Shown here in pieces: positions 25,353 to 34,094 of a stretch of DNA of 64,000 bases. The stretch comes from Ancylobacter sp. Lp-2. GTDB lineage: Bacteria > Pseudomonadota > Alphaproteobacteria > Rhizobiales > Xanthobacteraceae. The stretch spans positions 101,591-165,590 of the forward strand of contig NZ_JAJALI010000011.1 of assembly GCF_020523795.1 (NCBI RefSeq), written 5' to 3'. Within the stretch, counting starts at the first letter, position 1; each line of letters begins with the position of its first letter. Position numbers and translations under genes: made by a program. The notes beneath the pieces were generated by a model. It searched no databases and was not told where the DNA came from. It was given only the letters and a program-made list of their open reading frames with translations.

Positions 25353-26204
25353 ATGCAGCCGCTTCACCCGCATTCCCTGCGCCGCCCCCTCCGCACCGGC
25401 GCCGTCGCGCTCGGTGCCCTCCTGCTGGCGGCCGGCCTGTCGGCCGCCTCCGCCGAGAAGCTCCGCCTCGGCAATGAGGGCGTCTATCCGCCGTTCTCCA
25501 TGGTGGATTCCTCCGGCAACCTCACGGGCATGGAGCCCGAGCTGGCGCGGGAGATGTGCAAGCGCATCGGCGCCGACTGCGAGATCGTCGTGATGGACTT
25601 CAAGGCGCTGATCCCCTCGATGCTGCAGGGCAAGTTCGACGGCATCGTCACCCAGATCTCGCCGACGCCGGAACGGGTCGAGAAGGCGCTGTTCGCCATG
25701 CCGATCGTCTACAACCCGGCGACCTTCATCGTCCGCAAGGACAGCGACTACACGCTGACCAAGGAAGGCGTGACCGGCAAGGGCCTGCGCATCGCACTGC
25801 AGCGCGGCGCCTCCATGGTGCCCTACATCCACAAGCACTTCGGCAAGGACACCTTCACCGAGGTTTATTACGACAACCCCGACCAGATGAAGCTCGATCT
25901 GCTCGCCGGACGCCTCGACCTCGTCTTCGATTCCAAGATCAACTGGACGCTGGAGCTGATCTCCAAGCCCGAGGGCAAGGACTACAAGCTCGCCGGCGGC
26001 GACCACTGGCTCGGCGACCCCGCCATCCCCGAGGCCGAGCGTGGCTATAGCTGGATTTTCCCGAAGAAGAGCGAGGAACTGGTCAAGCGCGTCAACACCG
26101 CGCTGACCGAGATGATCAAGGACTGCACCTACACCAAGATCCGCAAGAAATACGTCCCGGTCGCCACGCTCGCCTCGGAAGCGGCCTGCGAGAAAGTGAA
26201 CTGA
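25353..26204 (+). CDS. Polar amino acid ABC transporter substrate-binding protein
   Basis: A 283-residue periplasmic binding protein, SBP_bac_3 family, most like the Lys/Arg/ornithine/His/octopine group: LRLGNEGVYPPFSMVDSSG, GMEPELAREMCKRIGADC, then FDGIVTQISPTPERVEKALF. A Sec signal of about 34 residues ends in SAASA before EKLRLG. The ATG at 25353 was chosen because it begins the signal peptide. It feeds the two permeases just downstream. Linkage to FMN monooxygenases suggests an amino-acid-like sulfur or amine substrate. Confidence 0.88.
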   Translation: MQPLHPHSLRRPLRTGAVALGALLLAAGLSAASAEKLRLGNEGVYPPFSMVDSSGNLTGMEPELAREMCKRIGADCEIVVMDFKALIPSMLQGKFDGIVTQISPTPERVEKALFAMPIVYNPATFIVRKDSDYTLTKEGVTGKGLRIALQRGASMVPYIHKHFGKDTFTEVYYDNPDQMKLDLLAGRLDLVFDSKINWTLELISKPEGKDYKLAGGDHWLGDPAIPEAERGYSWIFPKKSEELVKRVNTALTEMIKDCTYTKIRKKYVPVATLASEAACEKVN

Positions 26205-26229
26205 GCCAGACCCGCACGGAGGCCGGCCG

Positions 26230-26961
26230 ATGACCAACCTCTCCCTCGCCGACCTGGCGGGCTATATGCGCCAGCTCGGCGAGGGGGCGCTCATCACGCT
26301 GGAACTGTTCCTCGCGAGCTTCGCGCTGGCCTTCGTCTTCGGCGTGCTGATCGGCATCGTCACGCTGTCGCGCAGCCGCGTCGTGCAGGCGCTCTGGCGG
26401 GTCTATGCCTCGATCTTCATGGGGGTGCCCTCGCTGCTGGTCATCTTCCTGACCTTCTACGGCGGCAGCGCCATGCTGGGCGCGCTGCTGGGCGAATTCG
26501 GCGCGCGGATCGACATCTCGCCCTTCGGCGCCGGCGTCACCGCCTTCACCGTCGTCTATGCCGCCTATATCGCCGAGCTGGTGCGCGGTGCCATCGAGAA
26601 CCTGCCCAAGGGACAGTTCGAGGGCGCGCGGGCGCTGGCGATCCCGCCGGCGATCATGTGGGGCAAGGTGATCCTGCCGCAGGTGATGCGGCTGGCATTG
26701 CCCGGCCTCGTCAATGTGTGGAGCTTCATGCTGAAGGAGACCCCGCTGGTGTCGCTGGCGGGCCTGCAGGACCTCGTCGCCGCCGCCAAGATCGCGGCGG
26801 GAGCCACCAAGGAGCCGTTCATCTTCTTCGTCGCCACCGCCCTGGTCTTTATCGCGTTCAGCGCCGTGTCGTTCAGATTGGCAAGCCGGCTGGAAACACG
26901 GCTCGACCGCGGCCAGCGCCGCCAGGCGACGGACCGCGCCCCCTCCGGGGCCACGGCATGA
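26230..26961 (+). CDS. Amino acid ABC transporter permease
   Basis: A 243-residue HisQ-type inner-membrane permease with an N-terminal helix (GALITLELFLASFALAFVFGVLIG) and the EAA-type loop (FEGARALAIPPAIMWGKVILPQVMRLALPG) for contact with the ATPase. It lies 25 bases after the binding-protein gene and overlaps the next permease gene by ATGA. Confidence 0.88.
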   Translation: MTNLSLADLAGYMRQLGEGALITLELFLASFALAFVFGVLIGIVTLSRSRVVQALWRVYASIFMGVPSLLVIFLTFYGGSAMLGALLGEFGARIDISPFGAGVTAFTVVYAAYIAELVRGAIENLPKGQFEGARALAIPPAIMWGKVILPQVMRLALPGLVNVWSFMLKETPLVSLAGLQDLVAAAKIAAGATKEPFIFFVATALVFIAFSAVSFRLASRLETRLDRGQRRQATDRAPSGATA

Positions 26962-27734
26962 ACGGGCTGCCCATCGACGTCGACCTCGCCTGGGAGAGCC
27001 TGCCGGCATTGTTCGACGGGCTGAAGGTAACGGCGATCCTCACCGCGCTGCCCTTGCTGCTGGGCCTCGCGCTCGCCTTTCCGATCTGCTTCGCCCGCAT
27101 GTCCGACCGTCGCTGGCTGGCCTTTCTGGCGGAGGCGTTCGTCACCTTCTTCCGTGGCGCGCCGCTGCTGATCCTGCTCTATCTGGTCTATTACGGGCTC
27201 GGCCAGATCGAGGCGCTGCGCGAGGGACCGTTCTGGGTCCTGTTCGGCTCGCCCTTCGGCTGCGCCATCGTCGCGCTCAGCCTCAACCACGCCGCCTACA
27301 TGGTCGAGGTGCTGCGCGGCAGCCTGCTCGCCGTGCCGCATGGCATCGTCGAGGCGAGCGAGGCGCTCGGCATCAGCCGCCGCAACGTGTTCATCTGGGT
27401 GAAGATGCCGCTGGCGATCCGCTACGGGCTGAAGGCCTATCAGAACGAGGTGGTGAGCTTCATCAAGGGCACCGCCATCGTCTCGGTGGTGACGATCACC
27501 GACCTGACGGCGGTGGCGAATTCCATCTTCGAGCAGACCTACGATCCCTTCACGCCGATCCTCTGCGCGGCGGCGTTCTACTGGGCGTTCGTGAACGTCG
27601 TGCGCATCGTCTTCGACCTGTGGGGGCGCTGGCTGAACCGCCACAATGCCGAGGATGCCGCCGCCGCGGCCGTGGTGCCGGGGAGGGGGCGCTCGCTGCG
27701 TTCCGCTTCGGACCTTAAACAGGTGACGCCATGA
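26958..27734 (+). CDS. Amino acid ABC transporter permease
   Basis: A 258-residue HisM-type permease (MNGLPIDVDLAWESLPALFDGLKVTAILT) with a membrane-spanning domain and EAA loop IVEASEALGISRRNVFIWVKMPLAIRYG. The ATG at 26958 overlaps the previous stop and its own stop overlaps the ATPase start, so the whole importer is translationally coupled. It forms a heterodimer with the preceding permease. Confidence 0.88.
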   Translation: MNGLPIDVDLAWESLPALFDGLKVTAILTALPLLLGLALAFPICFARMSDRRWLAFLAEAFVTFFRGAPLLILLYLVYYGLGQIEALREGPFWVLFGSPFGCAIVALSLNHAAYMVEVLRGSLLAVPHGIVEASEALGISRRNVFIWVKMPLAIRYGLKAYQNEVVSFIKGTAIVSVVTITDLTAVANSIFEQTYDPFTPILCAAAFYWAFVNVVRIVFDLWGRWLNRHNAEDAAAAAVVPGRGRSLRSASDLKQVTP

Positions 27735-28498
27735 TCGCGCAACCCGCCGCTACCGCCGAGACGGGCGGACCCGCCATCGCGATCGCCGGGCTGGTGAAGC
27801 ATTATGGCAGCCACCGCGCGCTCAACGGCCTCGATCTCGACATCCGGCGCGGCGAGAAGATCGTCATCTGTGGCCCTTCCGGCTCGGGCAAGTCGACCCT
27901 GATCCGCTGCATCAACGCGCTGGAGCGCCACGATGGCGGCTCCATCGTGGTGAACGGCATCAGGCTGACCGCCGACGAAGGCACGGTGCAGGACATCCGC
28001 CAGGAAGTCGGCATGGTGTTCCAGCACTTCAACCTGTTCCCCCACCTCACGGCGCTGGAGAACTGCATGCTGGCGCCGCGGCTCAATCGCGGGCTGGCCA
28101 AGGCGCGGGCCGAGAAGCTCGCCATGCATTATCTGGAGCGGGTGCATCTCGCCGATCACGCCCGCAAATATCCCGCCCGCCTGTCCGGCGGCCAGCAGCA
28201 GCGGGTGGCGATCGCGCGGGCGCTCTGCATGGAGCCGCGCATCCTGTTGTTCGACGAGCCGACCTCGGCGCTCGACCCGGAAATGGTCAAGGAGGTGCTG
28301 GGGGTGATGGAAGAATTGGCCGCCGGCGGCGTCACCATGATCTGCGTCACCCACGAAATGGGGTTCGCCCGCCGGGTGGCGGATCGCTGCGTCTTCATGG
28401 ACCATGGCGAGATCGTGGAAAGCGCCGAGGCGTCGACGTTCTTCCAGGCGCCCGAGAGCGGGCGCCTGCGCGATTTCCTTGCCCAGATCCTGCGCTGA
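27731..28498 (+). CDS. Amino acid ABC transporter ATP-binding protein
   Basis: A 255-residue GlnQ/HisP-type ATPase: Walker A GPSGSGKSTL near residue 50, Q-loop GMVFQHFNLFPHLTA, signature [15 protein letters not shown], Walker B ILLFDEPTSALDPEMV, and switch His in CVTHEMGFA. It is the last gene of the importer; a hairpin follows immediately before the convergent flavin reductase. Confidence 0.9.
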   Translation: MIAQPAATAETGGPAIAIAGLVKHYGSHRALNGLDLDIRRGEKIVICGPSGSGKSTLIRCINALERHDGGSIVVNGIRLTADEGTVQDIRQEVGMVFQHFNLFPHLTALENCMLAPRLNRGLAKARAEKLAMHYLERVHLADHARKYPARLSGGQQQRVAIARALCMEPRILLFDEPTSALDPEMVKEVLGVMEELAAGGVTMICVTHEMGFARRVADRCVFMDHGEIVESAEASTFFQAPESGRLRDFLAQILR

Positions 28499-28507
28499 CA
28501 AGGCCCG

Positions 28508-28531
28508 CTGACGACGGCGTTCTGTCGTCAG
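28508..28531. terminator. Bidirectional hairpin
   Basis: A perfect 8-base inverted repeat (CTGACGAC at 28508-28515, complement at 28524-28531) with an 8-base loop, located 9 bases after the ATPase stop and overlapping the stop of the convergent flavin reductase gene. Confidence 0.5.
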
Positions 28532-29064
28532 GTCAGATGGTGGAAGCGGCGGCCGAAATAGACCAGTCCCTCGCTGGCGCCGCCCTCGTGCAGGCCGAGC
28601 ACCTCGCAGAACATCACGTCATGGGTACCGACGCTGGCCACCTGCGTCACCCGGCAGTCGAAGGCGACGGTGGCCTCCGACAGCACCGGCGCGCCGGTGA
28701 CGAGCGTCGTCCAGCCGGCGGTTGCGAAACGTTCGTCCATGGTCTTGGCGCCGCCGGCGAAGCTCATGGAGAGCGCTTCGTGATGCGGGCCGGCGAGGGT
28801 GTTCACGCACAGCACCCGGCTCGACGTGATCGCCTGATGCGACTGGTTGGAGCGGTTCACGCACACCAGCAGCGTCGGCGGGCTGTCCGTCACCGAGCAG
28901 ACCGCCGAGGCGGTGAAGCCGTAGCGGCCTTCCTCGCCAAGGCTGGTGATGATGTTCACCGCCGCCGGCAGCTTGGCCATGCCGCTGCGATAGATGTCCC
29001 GGTTCACCGCCTCCGGCGCATCGGCCGGGGCCGGGATGGCGGCATGCGACGCGGTCGCGCTCAT
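28528..29064 (-). CDS. Flavin reductase domain protein
   Basis: A 178-residue flavin reductase of the HpaC/NtaB family: FTASAVCSVTDSPPTLLVCVNRSNQSH and VLCVNTLAG are the flavin-binding core, and VGTHDVMFCEVLGL with LVYFGRRFHHL closes the domain. It reduces FMN with NAD(P)H for the luciferase-like monooxygenases at 29097-30407 and perhaps 23986-25305. The start is the ATG at 29062-29064 (MSATASHAAIPAPADA); the open frame continues upstream only as a shadow of the monooxygenase gene, which ends 32 bases earlier on the same strand. Confidence 0.88.
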   Translation of the reverse strand: MSATASHAAIPAPADAPEAVNRDIYRSGMAKLPAAVNIITSLGEEGRYGFTASAVCSVTDSPPTLLVCVNRSNQSHQAITSSRVLCVNTLAGPHHEALSMSFAGGAKTMDERFATAGWTTLVTGAPVLSEATVAFDCRVTQVASVGTHDVMFCEVLGLHEGGASEGLVYFGRRFHHLT

Positions 29065-29096
29065 GGGTTCTCCGATCGGCAAGGAAGAAGCGGGGA

Positions 29097-30407
29097 TCAG
29101 AACTCGCGCAGCATCTCGCGCAGCGTGGCCCCCTCGGTGTAGCTCGTGCGGGCCAGACCACGGCGCTGCAGCGCCGGCACCAGGCCTTCGCAGATGTCGT
29201 TGATGTACTGCCGGCTGATGTTGGAGGTGAACGGCCGGGTGATCAGGAAGCCGTCGCCGCCGACCTCCGCCATCACCTCGCCCATCCGCTCCGCAACCTG
29301 GTCCGGCGTGCCGATGAGGCCATCGAGGCCGCGCCCGAGCTGGTCGGCGCAGAGCTGGCGCAAGGTCTTGCCGGTGCCCCATTGCTGGAAGGCGTCGAGC
29401 GAGCCCTGCTCGCCATTGGTGGTGAGGTGCGGCAGCGGCGCGTCGAGATCGAATTTGGAGAAGTCGATGTCGGTGATGGCGGCGATCAGCGCCAGCGCCT
29501 TCTCGCAATAATCGGGCGCCTCGACGATGCGCGCCGCCTTGGCCTTGGCCTCCTCCTCGGTCTCGCCGAGGATGGGGGCGACGACGAACAGCACCTTGAT
29601 CTCGTCCGGGTCGCGTCCGCCGGCCGCCGCCCGGGCGCGCACGTCGTCGCGATAGGCCTTCAGCCCGGCGACGCCCATCGACGGGGCGATGATGCTGTCG
29701 GCGGTCATGGCGGCGAATTGGCGGCCGCGCGGCGAGCCGCCGGCCTGCACGAAGGCCGGCCGTCCCTGCGGCGAGGGCACGCAGTTCAGCGGGCCGCGGC
29801 TCTTGTAGTAGGTGCCCTCGAAATGGATCGGCTTCACCTTGGTGAAGTCGGCATAGGTGCCGGTGGCGCGGTCGCGCACCACGGCGTCCGGCTCCCAGCT
29901 ACCCCAGAGCTGCTTGCACAGCTCGACATATTCGTCGGCCATGTCGTAGCGAGCCTGCCGGGGCGGCAGCTTGTCCATGCCGAAATTCTCAGCCGCCAGA
30001 TCCTCGCCGGTGGTGACGATGTTCCAGCCGAAGCGACCCTTGCAGATGTTGTCGAGCGTCGAGCACAGCCGGGCCAGCATGAAGGGCGGGTAGGCCATGG
30101 TCGAGAAGGTGGCGACCACGCCCATATGCCTGGTGTTGGCGCCGATCAGCGCCGCCATCGGCGAGGGATCGGCCTTCGGTCCCATGATGTTGTGCTTGAG
30201 GTAGATCTCGTTGGTGCCGCCATAGGCCTCCGAGATCATCAACGTGTCCTCGAGCATGATGTAGTCGAAGCACGCCCGCTCCATGGCCTGCGCCATGTCG
30301 ATGTAGAACTTGCCGTCCCAGGGGTCGCCGCCGCCGGTGAATGTCTTCGTCCATTCGTCGACGGCGAAGTTGGTGAACCATCCGAGATGGAATGGCCGTG
30401 CACTCAT
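29097..30407 (-). CDS. FMN-dependent monooxygenase, NtaA/SnaA/DmoA family
   Basis: A 436-residue luciferase-fold monooxygenase: RPFHLGWFTNFAVDEW, MERACFDYIMLEDTL, LARLCSTLDNICKGRFGWNIVTTGED, FEGTYYKSRGPLNCVPSPQGRPAF and AGGSPRGR. It is a two-component enzyme with the flavin reductase encoded 32 bases downstream. It differs from the product at 23986-25305, so the region carries two monooxygenase specificities. It is divergent from the LysR regulator at 30702, which likely controls it. The substrate is unknown; sulfides, aminopolycarboxylates or N-acyl-S-alkylcysteines are possible. Confidence 0.88.
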   Translation of the reverse strand: MSARPFHLGWFTNFAVDEWTKTFTGGGDPWDGKFYIDMAQAMERACFDYIMLEDTLMISEAYGGTNEIYLKHNIMGPKADPSPMAALIGANTRHMGVVATFSTMAYPPFMLARLCSTLDNICKGRFGWNIVTTGEDLAAENFGMDKLPPRQARYDMADEYVELCKQLWGSWEPDAVVRDRATGTYADFTKVKPIHFEGTYYKSRGPLNCVPSPQGRPAFVQAGGSPRGRQFAAMTADSIIAPSMGVAGLKAYRDDVRARAAAGGRDPDEIKVLFVVAPILGETEEEAKAKAARIVEAPDYCEKALALIAAITDIDFSKFDLDAPLPHLTTNGEQGSLDAFQQWGTGKTLRQLCADQLGRGLDGLIGTPDQVAERMGEVMAEVGGDGFLITRPFTSNISRQYINDICEGLVPALQRRGLARTSYTEGATLREMLREF

Positions 30408-30511
30408 GAAGCTACCCCGATGCGCCTGTCCTTAATCTGCGCGGCAGCGTAGAGCGCCGTGTCGGCGGGCTACCATCGGCAAAAGCCCAAGCGATGTTGC
30501 CGGCCGAGGAC

Positions 30512-30666
30512 GGCGCAACATTGGGCAGGGCCCCTTCTTTTGGTGAATAATTGATCAATCGCGCTTGGCGATGAAAACATGCGCACGATCGATTTTGACG
30601 GAGATCGCGAAGACGCATGCGTCCCGCTGTGCGGCGCACAATTTGCAAAGGCCCCGTTCGTTGGGG
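30512..30666. promoter_or_regulatory. Divergent promoter region with imperfect direct repeat and palindrome
   Basis: The 294-base gap between the monooxygenase and lysR holds two related 34-base segments (30512-30545 and 30633-30666, 23 of 34 positions identical, both GGCGCA...GGCCCC...TTGG). Between them is a perfect palindrome ATTGATCAAT at 30550-30559. These are candidate LysR binding or promoter elements; no gene is visible here. Confidence 0.4.
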
Positions 30667-30701
30667 GCGAGGGGCGCGGTCGACACAGAGGGAGGTGCAG
30701 C

Positions 30702-31799
30702 ATGTCGAACATCAGCCAGATCTACGATGTGGACCTGAAGCTGCTTCGCTGCTTTTGTACCATCGTCGAACAGAAGAGCTTCACAGCGGCGCAGGCGGCG
30801 CTCAATCTCTCGCAGTCGACCCTGAGCGAAAATCTCAAATCGCTGGAGATCCGGCTCGGCGCGCGGCTGTGCCGGCGCGGGCCCAAGGGGTTCAAGCTGT
30901 TTCGCGAAGGCGAGGCGGTCTATCAGGCCGCCAAGGAGCTGTTCGCCTCGATCGAGACCTTCAAGCAGAAGGCCTCGAACATCAACCAGGGCACGGGCTA
31001 CGAACTGGTCGTCGGCATACAGGACGGCATCGTCGAGAACCCCTCCGCGCGTATCCACGACGCGATCCGGCGCTTCTCGGAATATTATCCGAATGTACGT
31101 TTCCGCATGGAGGTGATGCTCGGCTTCCAGCTGACCGGCCGCGTCGCCGACGGCATGGTGCATGTCGGCATCGGGCTGGTGAACGATCAGTTTCCCCAGC
31201 TGACCTATGAGCACCTGTTCGACGAGCAGGGCTACATGATGTGCAGCGACAAGCACCCGCTCTTCGCGGTGCCCGACGACGAACTGACCCTCGACGACAT
31301 CGAATCGGCGGCCTATTGCAACCGAGGGCATCTCGAATACTACCACCCCGAGCGCACCCGCCACGGCGTCACCTGCGGCGATATCGGGCTGGGAATCCAG
31401 TCGCAGCTGGCGCTCATCCTGTCGGGCCGGAACATCGGCTATGTGCTCGATCACACCGCCGAGCCGCTCATCGCCGCCGGCTCGCTACGTGCTCTGCGCC
31501 CCGACCTGGTGCGTATCGTCAATCCGGTAACGGCGATGATGGGTCCGGGGGTGGCGGACTTCAAGCTGGCGCGCCGGTTCGTCGATTGCCTGGTCGACGT
31601 GCATATGGAACTCGGCCAGGGGAGGGTGCTGCCCCGGCCGGCCTTCGCCACCAGCTGCGGTACGCTGGTCGAGCGGGACGGGGTCTGTACGGTGCTGCCG
31701 GCGGTCAAGGCGGCCGAGCCGTTTCCGCCGGACGCCTCCCTGCCACGTCGCCGGTCCGCATCCGCGGGGCGAATGGCCGATGCCGCGCCGTCCCGGTGA
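30702..31799 (+). CDS. LysR family transcriptional regulator
   Basis: A 365-residue LysR-type regulator. The winged helix-turn-helix is at about residues 10-70 (LKLLRCFCTIVEQKSFTAAQAALNLSQSTLSENLKSLEIRLG), described by its key blocks; the effector-binding domain starts near residue 100 (YELVVGIQDGIVENPSARIHDAI). It has a C-terminal tail about 50 residues longer than most LysR proteins, Pro/Arg-rich and probably disordered. GGAGGTGCAGC precedes the ATG at 30702. Its position, divergent from the FMN monooxygenase-reductase pair, makes that pair the likely target, with a catabolic intermediate as effector. Confidence 0.88.
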   Translation: MSNISQIYDVDLKLLRCFCTIVEQKSFTAAQAALNLSQSTLSENLKSLEIRLGARLCRRGPKGFKLFREGEAVYQAAKELFASIETFKQKASNINQGTGYELVVGIQDGIVENPSARIHDAIRRFSEYYPNVRFRMEVMLGFQLTGRVADGMVHVGIGLVNDQFPQLTYEHLFDEQGYMMCSDKHPLFAVPDDELTLDDIESAAYCNRGHLEYYHPERTRHGVTCGDIGLGIQSQLALILSGRNIGYVLDHTAEPLIAAGSLRALRPDLVRIVNPVTAMMGPGVADFKLARRFVDCLVDVHMELGQGRVLPRPAFATSCGTLVERDGVCTVLPAVKAAEPFPPDASLPRRRSASAGRMADAAPSR

Positions 31800-31813
31800 G
31801 TAATATTGACGAT

Positions 31814-31842
31814 GCCGCCACCCGCACATAGCGGGCGGCGGC
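31814..31842. terminator. Hairpin between lysR and cobW-type gene
   Basis: An 11-base stem with one mismatch (GCCGCCACCCG at 31814-31824, CGGGCGGCGGC at 31832-31842) and a 7-base loop, located 15 bases after the lysR stop and before the convergent GTPase gene. It is GC-rich with no clear T-run. Confidence 0.45.
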
Positions 31843-31952
31843 CGCGTTGGAACGCGATTGGTCGACATGTCGCTCGTGCCGACGGGGATGTCAGCCTCGG
31901 AGGCGAGCGTCTTCCCGGGGTGTGGCGCGGGAGCGTCGATCGAGGAGCGGCG

Positions 31953-33173
31953 TCACGACGGCGCCGGGGAATGCTCCCATGCCGGGAACGGGTCCGGCAG
32001 ATGCCGGAGCTCGGTCGGATCGAAGATCGTCGGCCGGAGCGGGCCGACGAGGCAATCGTCGAGCGCGGCGCGGATCGCCGCTTCGTCCATGTTCACGCCG
32101 ATGAAGACCAGTTCCTGCCGGCGGTCGCCATAACCCGGCGTCCAGTGGGAGCGCAGCCAGGAACGCCAATCGTCCTGGGCCGGCCACTGCTCATGGGGAA
32201 TTGCCGCCCACCAGTGGCCGATCGAGCCGGTACGGCAGATGGCGCCGGCGAGCGACATCTCGCCGACGCGGCGCGGCCGCGTCGCCAGCCAGAAGAGGCC
32301 TTTCGCCCGCACCAGTCCCGGCCAGGTGCGGGCGAGGAAGGCATTGAACTTCTCCGGATGGAACGGCCGCCGCGCCCGGTAGACGAAGCTGGTCACGCCA
32401 TATTCCTCGCTCTCCGGCACATGGTCGCGAAAGCCGTTGAGTTCCTTGAACCAGGTCGGGTGCTCATGCGCCGCCTCGAAGTCGAAGAGTCCGGTGCCGA
32501 GTATATCGTCCAGCGGCACCTTCGCGTGGTCGGTCTCGACGATCCGCGCATCGGGGTTCAGCGCCTTCAGCACCGCGCGCACCTCGGCCCGCCGGGCGGG
32601 CGCGACGTCCGAGATCTTGTTGAGCACGATGACGTCGGCGAATTCGATCTGGTCGGTGAGCAGGTCGACCAGCGTGCGCTCATCCGCGTCGCCGGCGGTC
32701 TCGCCACGGTCACGCAGGAAGTCGCGGCTGCCGAAATCCTTCAGGAGGTTCGCGGCGTCGACCACCGTCACCATGGTGTCGAGCCGGGCGATGTCGGAGA
32801 GCGAGAAGCCGTCCTCGTCGCGGAATTCGAAAGTGGCGGCGACCGGCAGCGGCTCGGCTATGCCGGTGGATTCGATCAGCAGATAGTCGAAGCGTCCTTC
32901 GCCGGCGAGACGGCGGACCTCGGCCAGCAGGTCGTCGCGCAGGGTGCAGCAGATGCAGCCATTGGTCATCTCCACCAGCTTCTCCTCCGTGTGGGAGAGC
33001 TTGGCGGCGCCCGAGCGCACCAGCTCGGCGTCGATGTTCACCTCCGACATGTCGTTGACGATCACGGCAACGCGCAAACCCTCGCGATTGACCAGTACAT
33101 GGTTGAGCAGGGTGGTCTTGCCGGCGCCGAGGAAGCCGGAAAGCACCGTTACCGGAAGTCGTAAGTCCGACAT
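31953..33173 (-). CDS. CobW/ZNG1-type GTP-binding metallochaperone
   Basis: A 406-residue G3E-family GTPase. It has Walker [10 protein letters not shown] at residues 13-21, the metal-binding CICC at 73-76 in [12 protein letters not shown], a Walker B-like segment [11 protein letters not shown], the guanine-specificity NKISD, and a C-terminal CobW domain with [15 protein letters not shown]. Members such as ZigA/ZagA/ZNG1 deliver zinc to client enzymes under zinc shortage; others act in cobalamin synthesis. The start is the ATG at 33171-33173 ([13 protein letters not shown]). It has its own upstream palindrome at 33194-33212 and lies downstream of the Mn/Fe importer operon on the same strand. 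Confidence 0.87.
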   Translation of the reverse strand: MSDLRLPVTVLSGFLGAGKTTLLNHVLVNREGLRVAVIVNDMSEVNIDAELVRSGAAKLSHTEEKLVEMTNGCICCTLRDDLLAEVRRLAGEGRFDYLLIESTGIAEPLPVAATFEFRDEDGFSLSDIARLDTMVTVVDAANLLKDFGSRDFLRDRGETAGDADERTLVDLLTDQIEFADVIVLNKISDVAPARRAEVRAVLKALNPDARIVETDHAKVPLDDILGTGLFDFEAAHEHPTWFKELNGFRDHVPESEEYGVTSFVYRARRPFHPEKFNAFLARTWPGLVRAKGLFWLATRPRRVGEMSLAGAICRTGSIGHWWAAIPHEQWPAQDDWRSWLRSHWTPGYGDRRQELVFIGVNMDEAAIRAALDDCLVGPLRPTIFDPTELRHLPDPFPAWEHSPAPS

Positions 33174-33193
33174 GGCGCGCGCTCCATTTGCAT

Positions 33194-33212
33194 ATTGATA
33201 TAATGTATCAAT
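33194..33212 (-). promoter_or_regulatory. Candidate Zur-type operator
   Basis: A perfect 7-base inverted repeat ATTGATA (33194-33200) and TATCAAT (33206-33212) with spacer TAATG, 20 bases before the start of the CobW-family gene in an AT-rich island. It resembles the general layout of Zur boxes (TGTTATA-N-TATAACA), though not base for base. Zur control of ZNG1-type GTPases is well known, hence the suggestion. Confidence 0.45.
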
Positions 33213-33248
33213 TGCATGGGCGAGGGGGCGGCGCAAGCCCGCGACCTT

Positions 33249-34094
33249 TCACGCGGCGTCGTTTGTCGGGAGCCGTCCGATCCCCAATGACGACCGGATG
33301 AAGGCGGCCACGAAGGTGACGCTCAGCAACAGCACGATGGTGGGGGCCGGCGCGCTGTCGAGGAAGAAGGACAGGTAGACGCCGAGCAGCGACGTCCCGA
33401 TCGCGATCGCCAGCGACAGAAGAAGCATGGCGCCAAAGGTGCGGGTGAGGAGCAGGGCGATGGCGCCCGGCGCGATCAGCATGGCGATGGCGAGGATCAG
33501 CCCCACCGCCTTCAGCGCGCCGACGATGGCCAGCGAGATCAGGCAGAGCAGGCCGTAATGCAACCACCCGACGCGCAAGCCGACCGCCTGCGCCTGGGCC
33601 GGATCGAAGGCGTGCAGCAGGAAATCCTTCCACTTCACCGCGATGATGCCGGCGACGACGGCGGCGATCAGCGCGGTTTCGCCTATGTCGCGCCAGGCGA
33701 CGCCGAGCATGTCGCCGAACAGGATATGGTCGAGATGCACCTCGGACTGGATCTTGACGTAGAGCACCAGTCCCGCGCCGAACATGCCGGAGAACACGAT
33801 GCCCATCACCGTGTCCTGCTTGATGCGGCTATTGTCCTTCAGGAAGCCTGTCGCCACCGCACAGACCATGCCGGCGGCGAAGGCGCCGAGTGCATAGGGC
33901 AGCCCGACGATGTAGGCCAGCACCACGCCGGGAAACACCGCGTGGGAGATGGCGTCGCCCATCAGCGACCAGCCCTTGAGCACCAGGAAGCAGGAAAGCA
34001 GCGCCATCGGCACGGCCACCAGCCCGGAGATGACCAGCGCATTGACCATGAACGCGAACTGAAACGGCGCGAGCAGCGTGTCGAGCATGATCAA
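33249..34094 (-). CDS. Manganese/iron ABC transporter permease (SitD/MntC type)
   Basis: A 281-residue ABC-3 family metal permease of about eight helices: MALLSCFLVLKGWSLMGDAISHAVFPGVVLAYIVG is the N-terminal family signature (abridged), and there is a central loop region with FDPAQAQAVGLRVGWLHYGL. It is paralogous to the permease encoded just upstream, and its start overlaps that stop by ATGA. It forms the importer channel with it and is the last gene of the metal importer operon. Confidence 0.88.
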   Translation of the reverse strand: MIMLDTLLAPFQFAFMVNALVISGLVAVPMALLSCFLVLKGWSLMGDAISHAVFPGVVLAYIVGLPYALGAFAAGMVCAVATGFLKDNSRIKQDTVMGIVFSGMFGAGLVLYVKIQSEVHLDHILFGDMLGVAWRDIGETALIAAVVAGIIAVKWKDFLLHAFDPAQAQAVGLRVGWLHYGLLCLISLAIVGALKAVGLILAIAMLIAPGAIALLLTRTFGAMLLLSLAIAIGTSLLGVYLSFFLDSAPAPTIVLLLSVTFVAAFIRSSLGIGRLPTNDAA

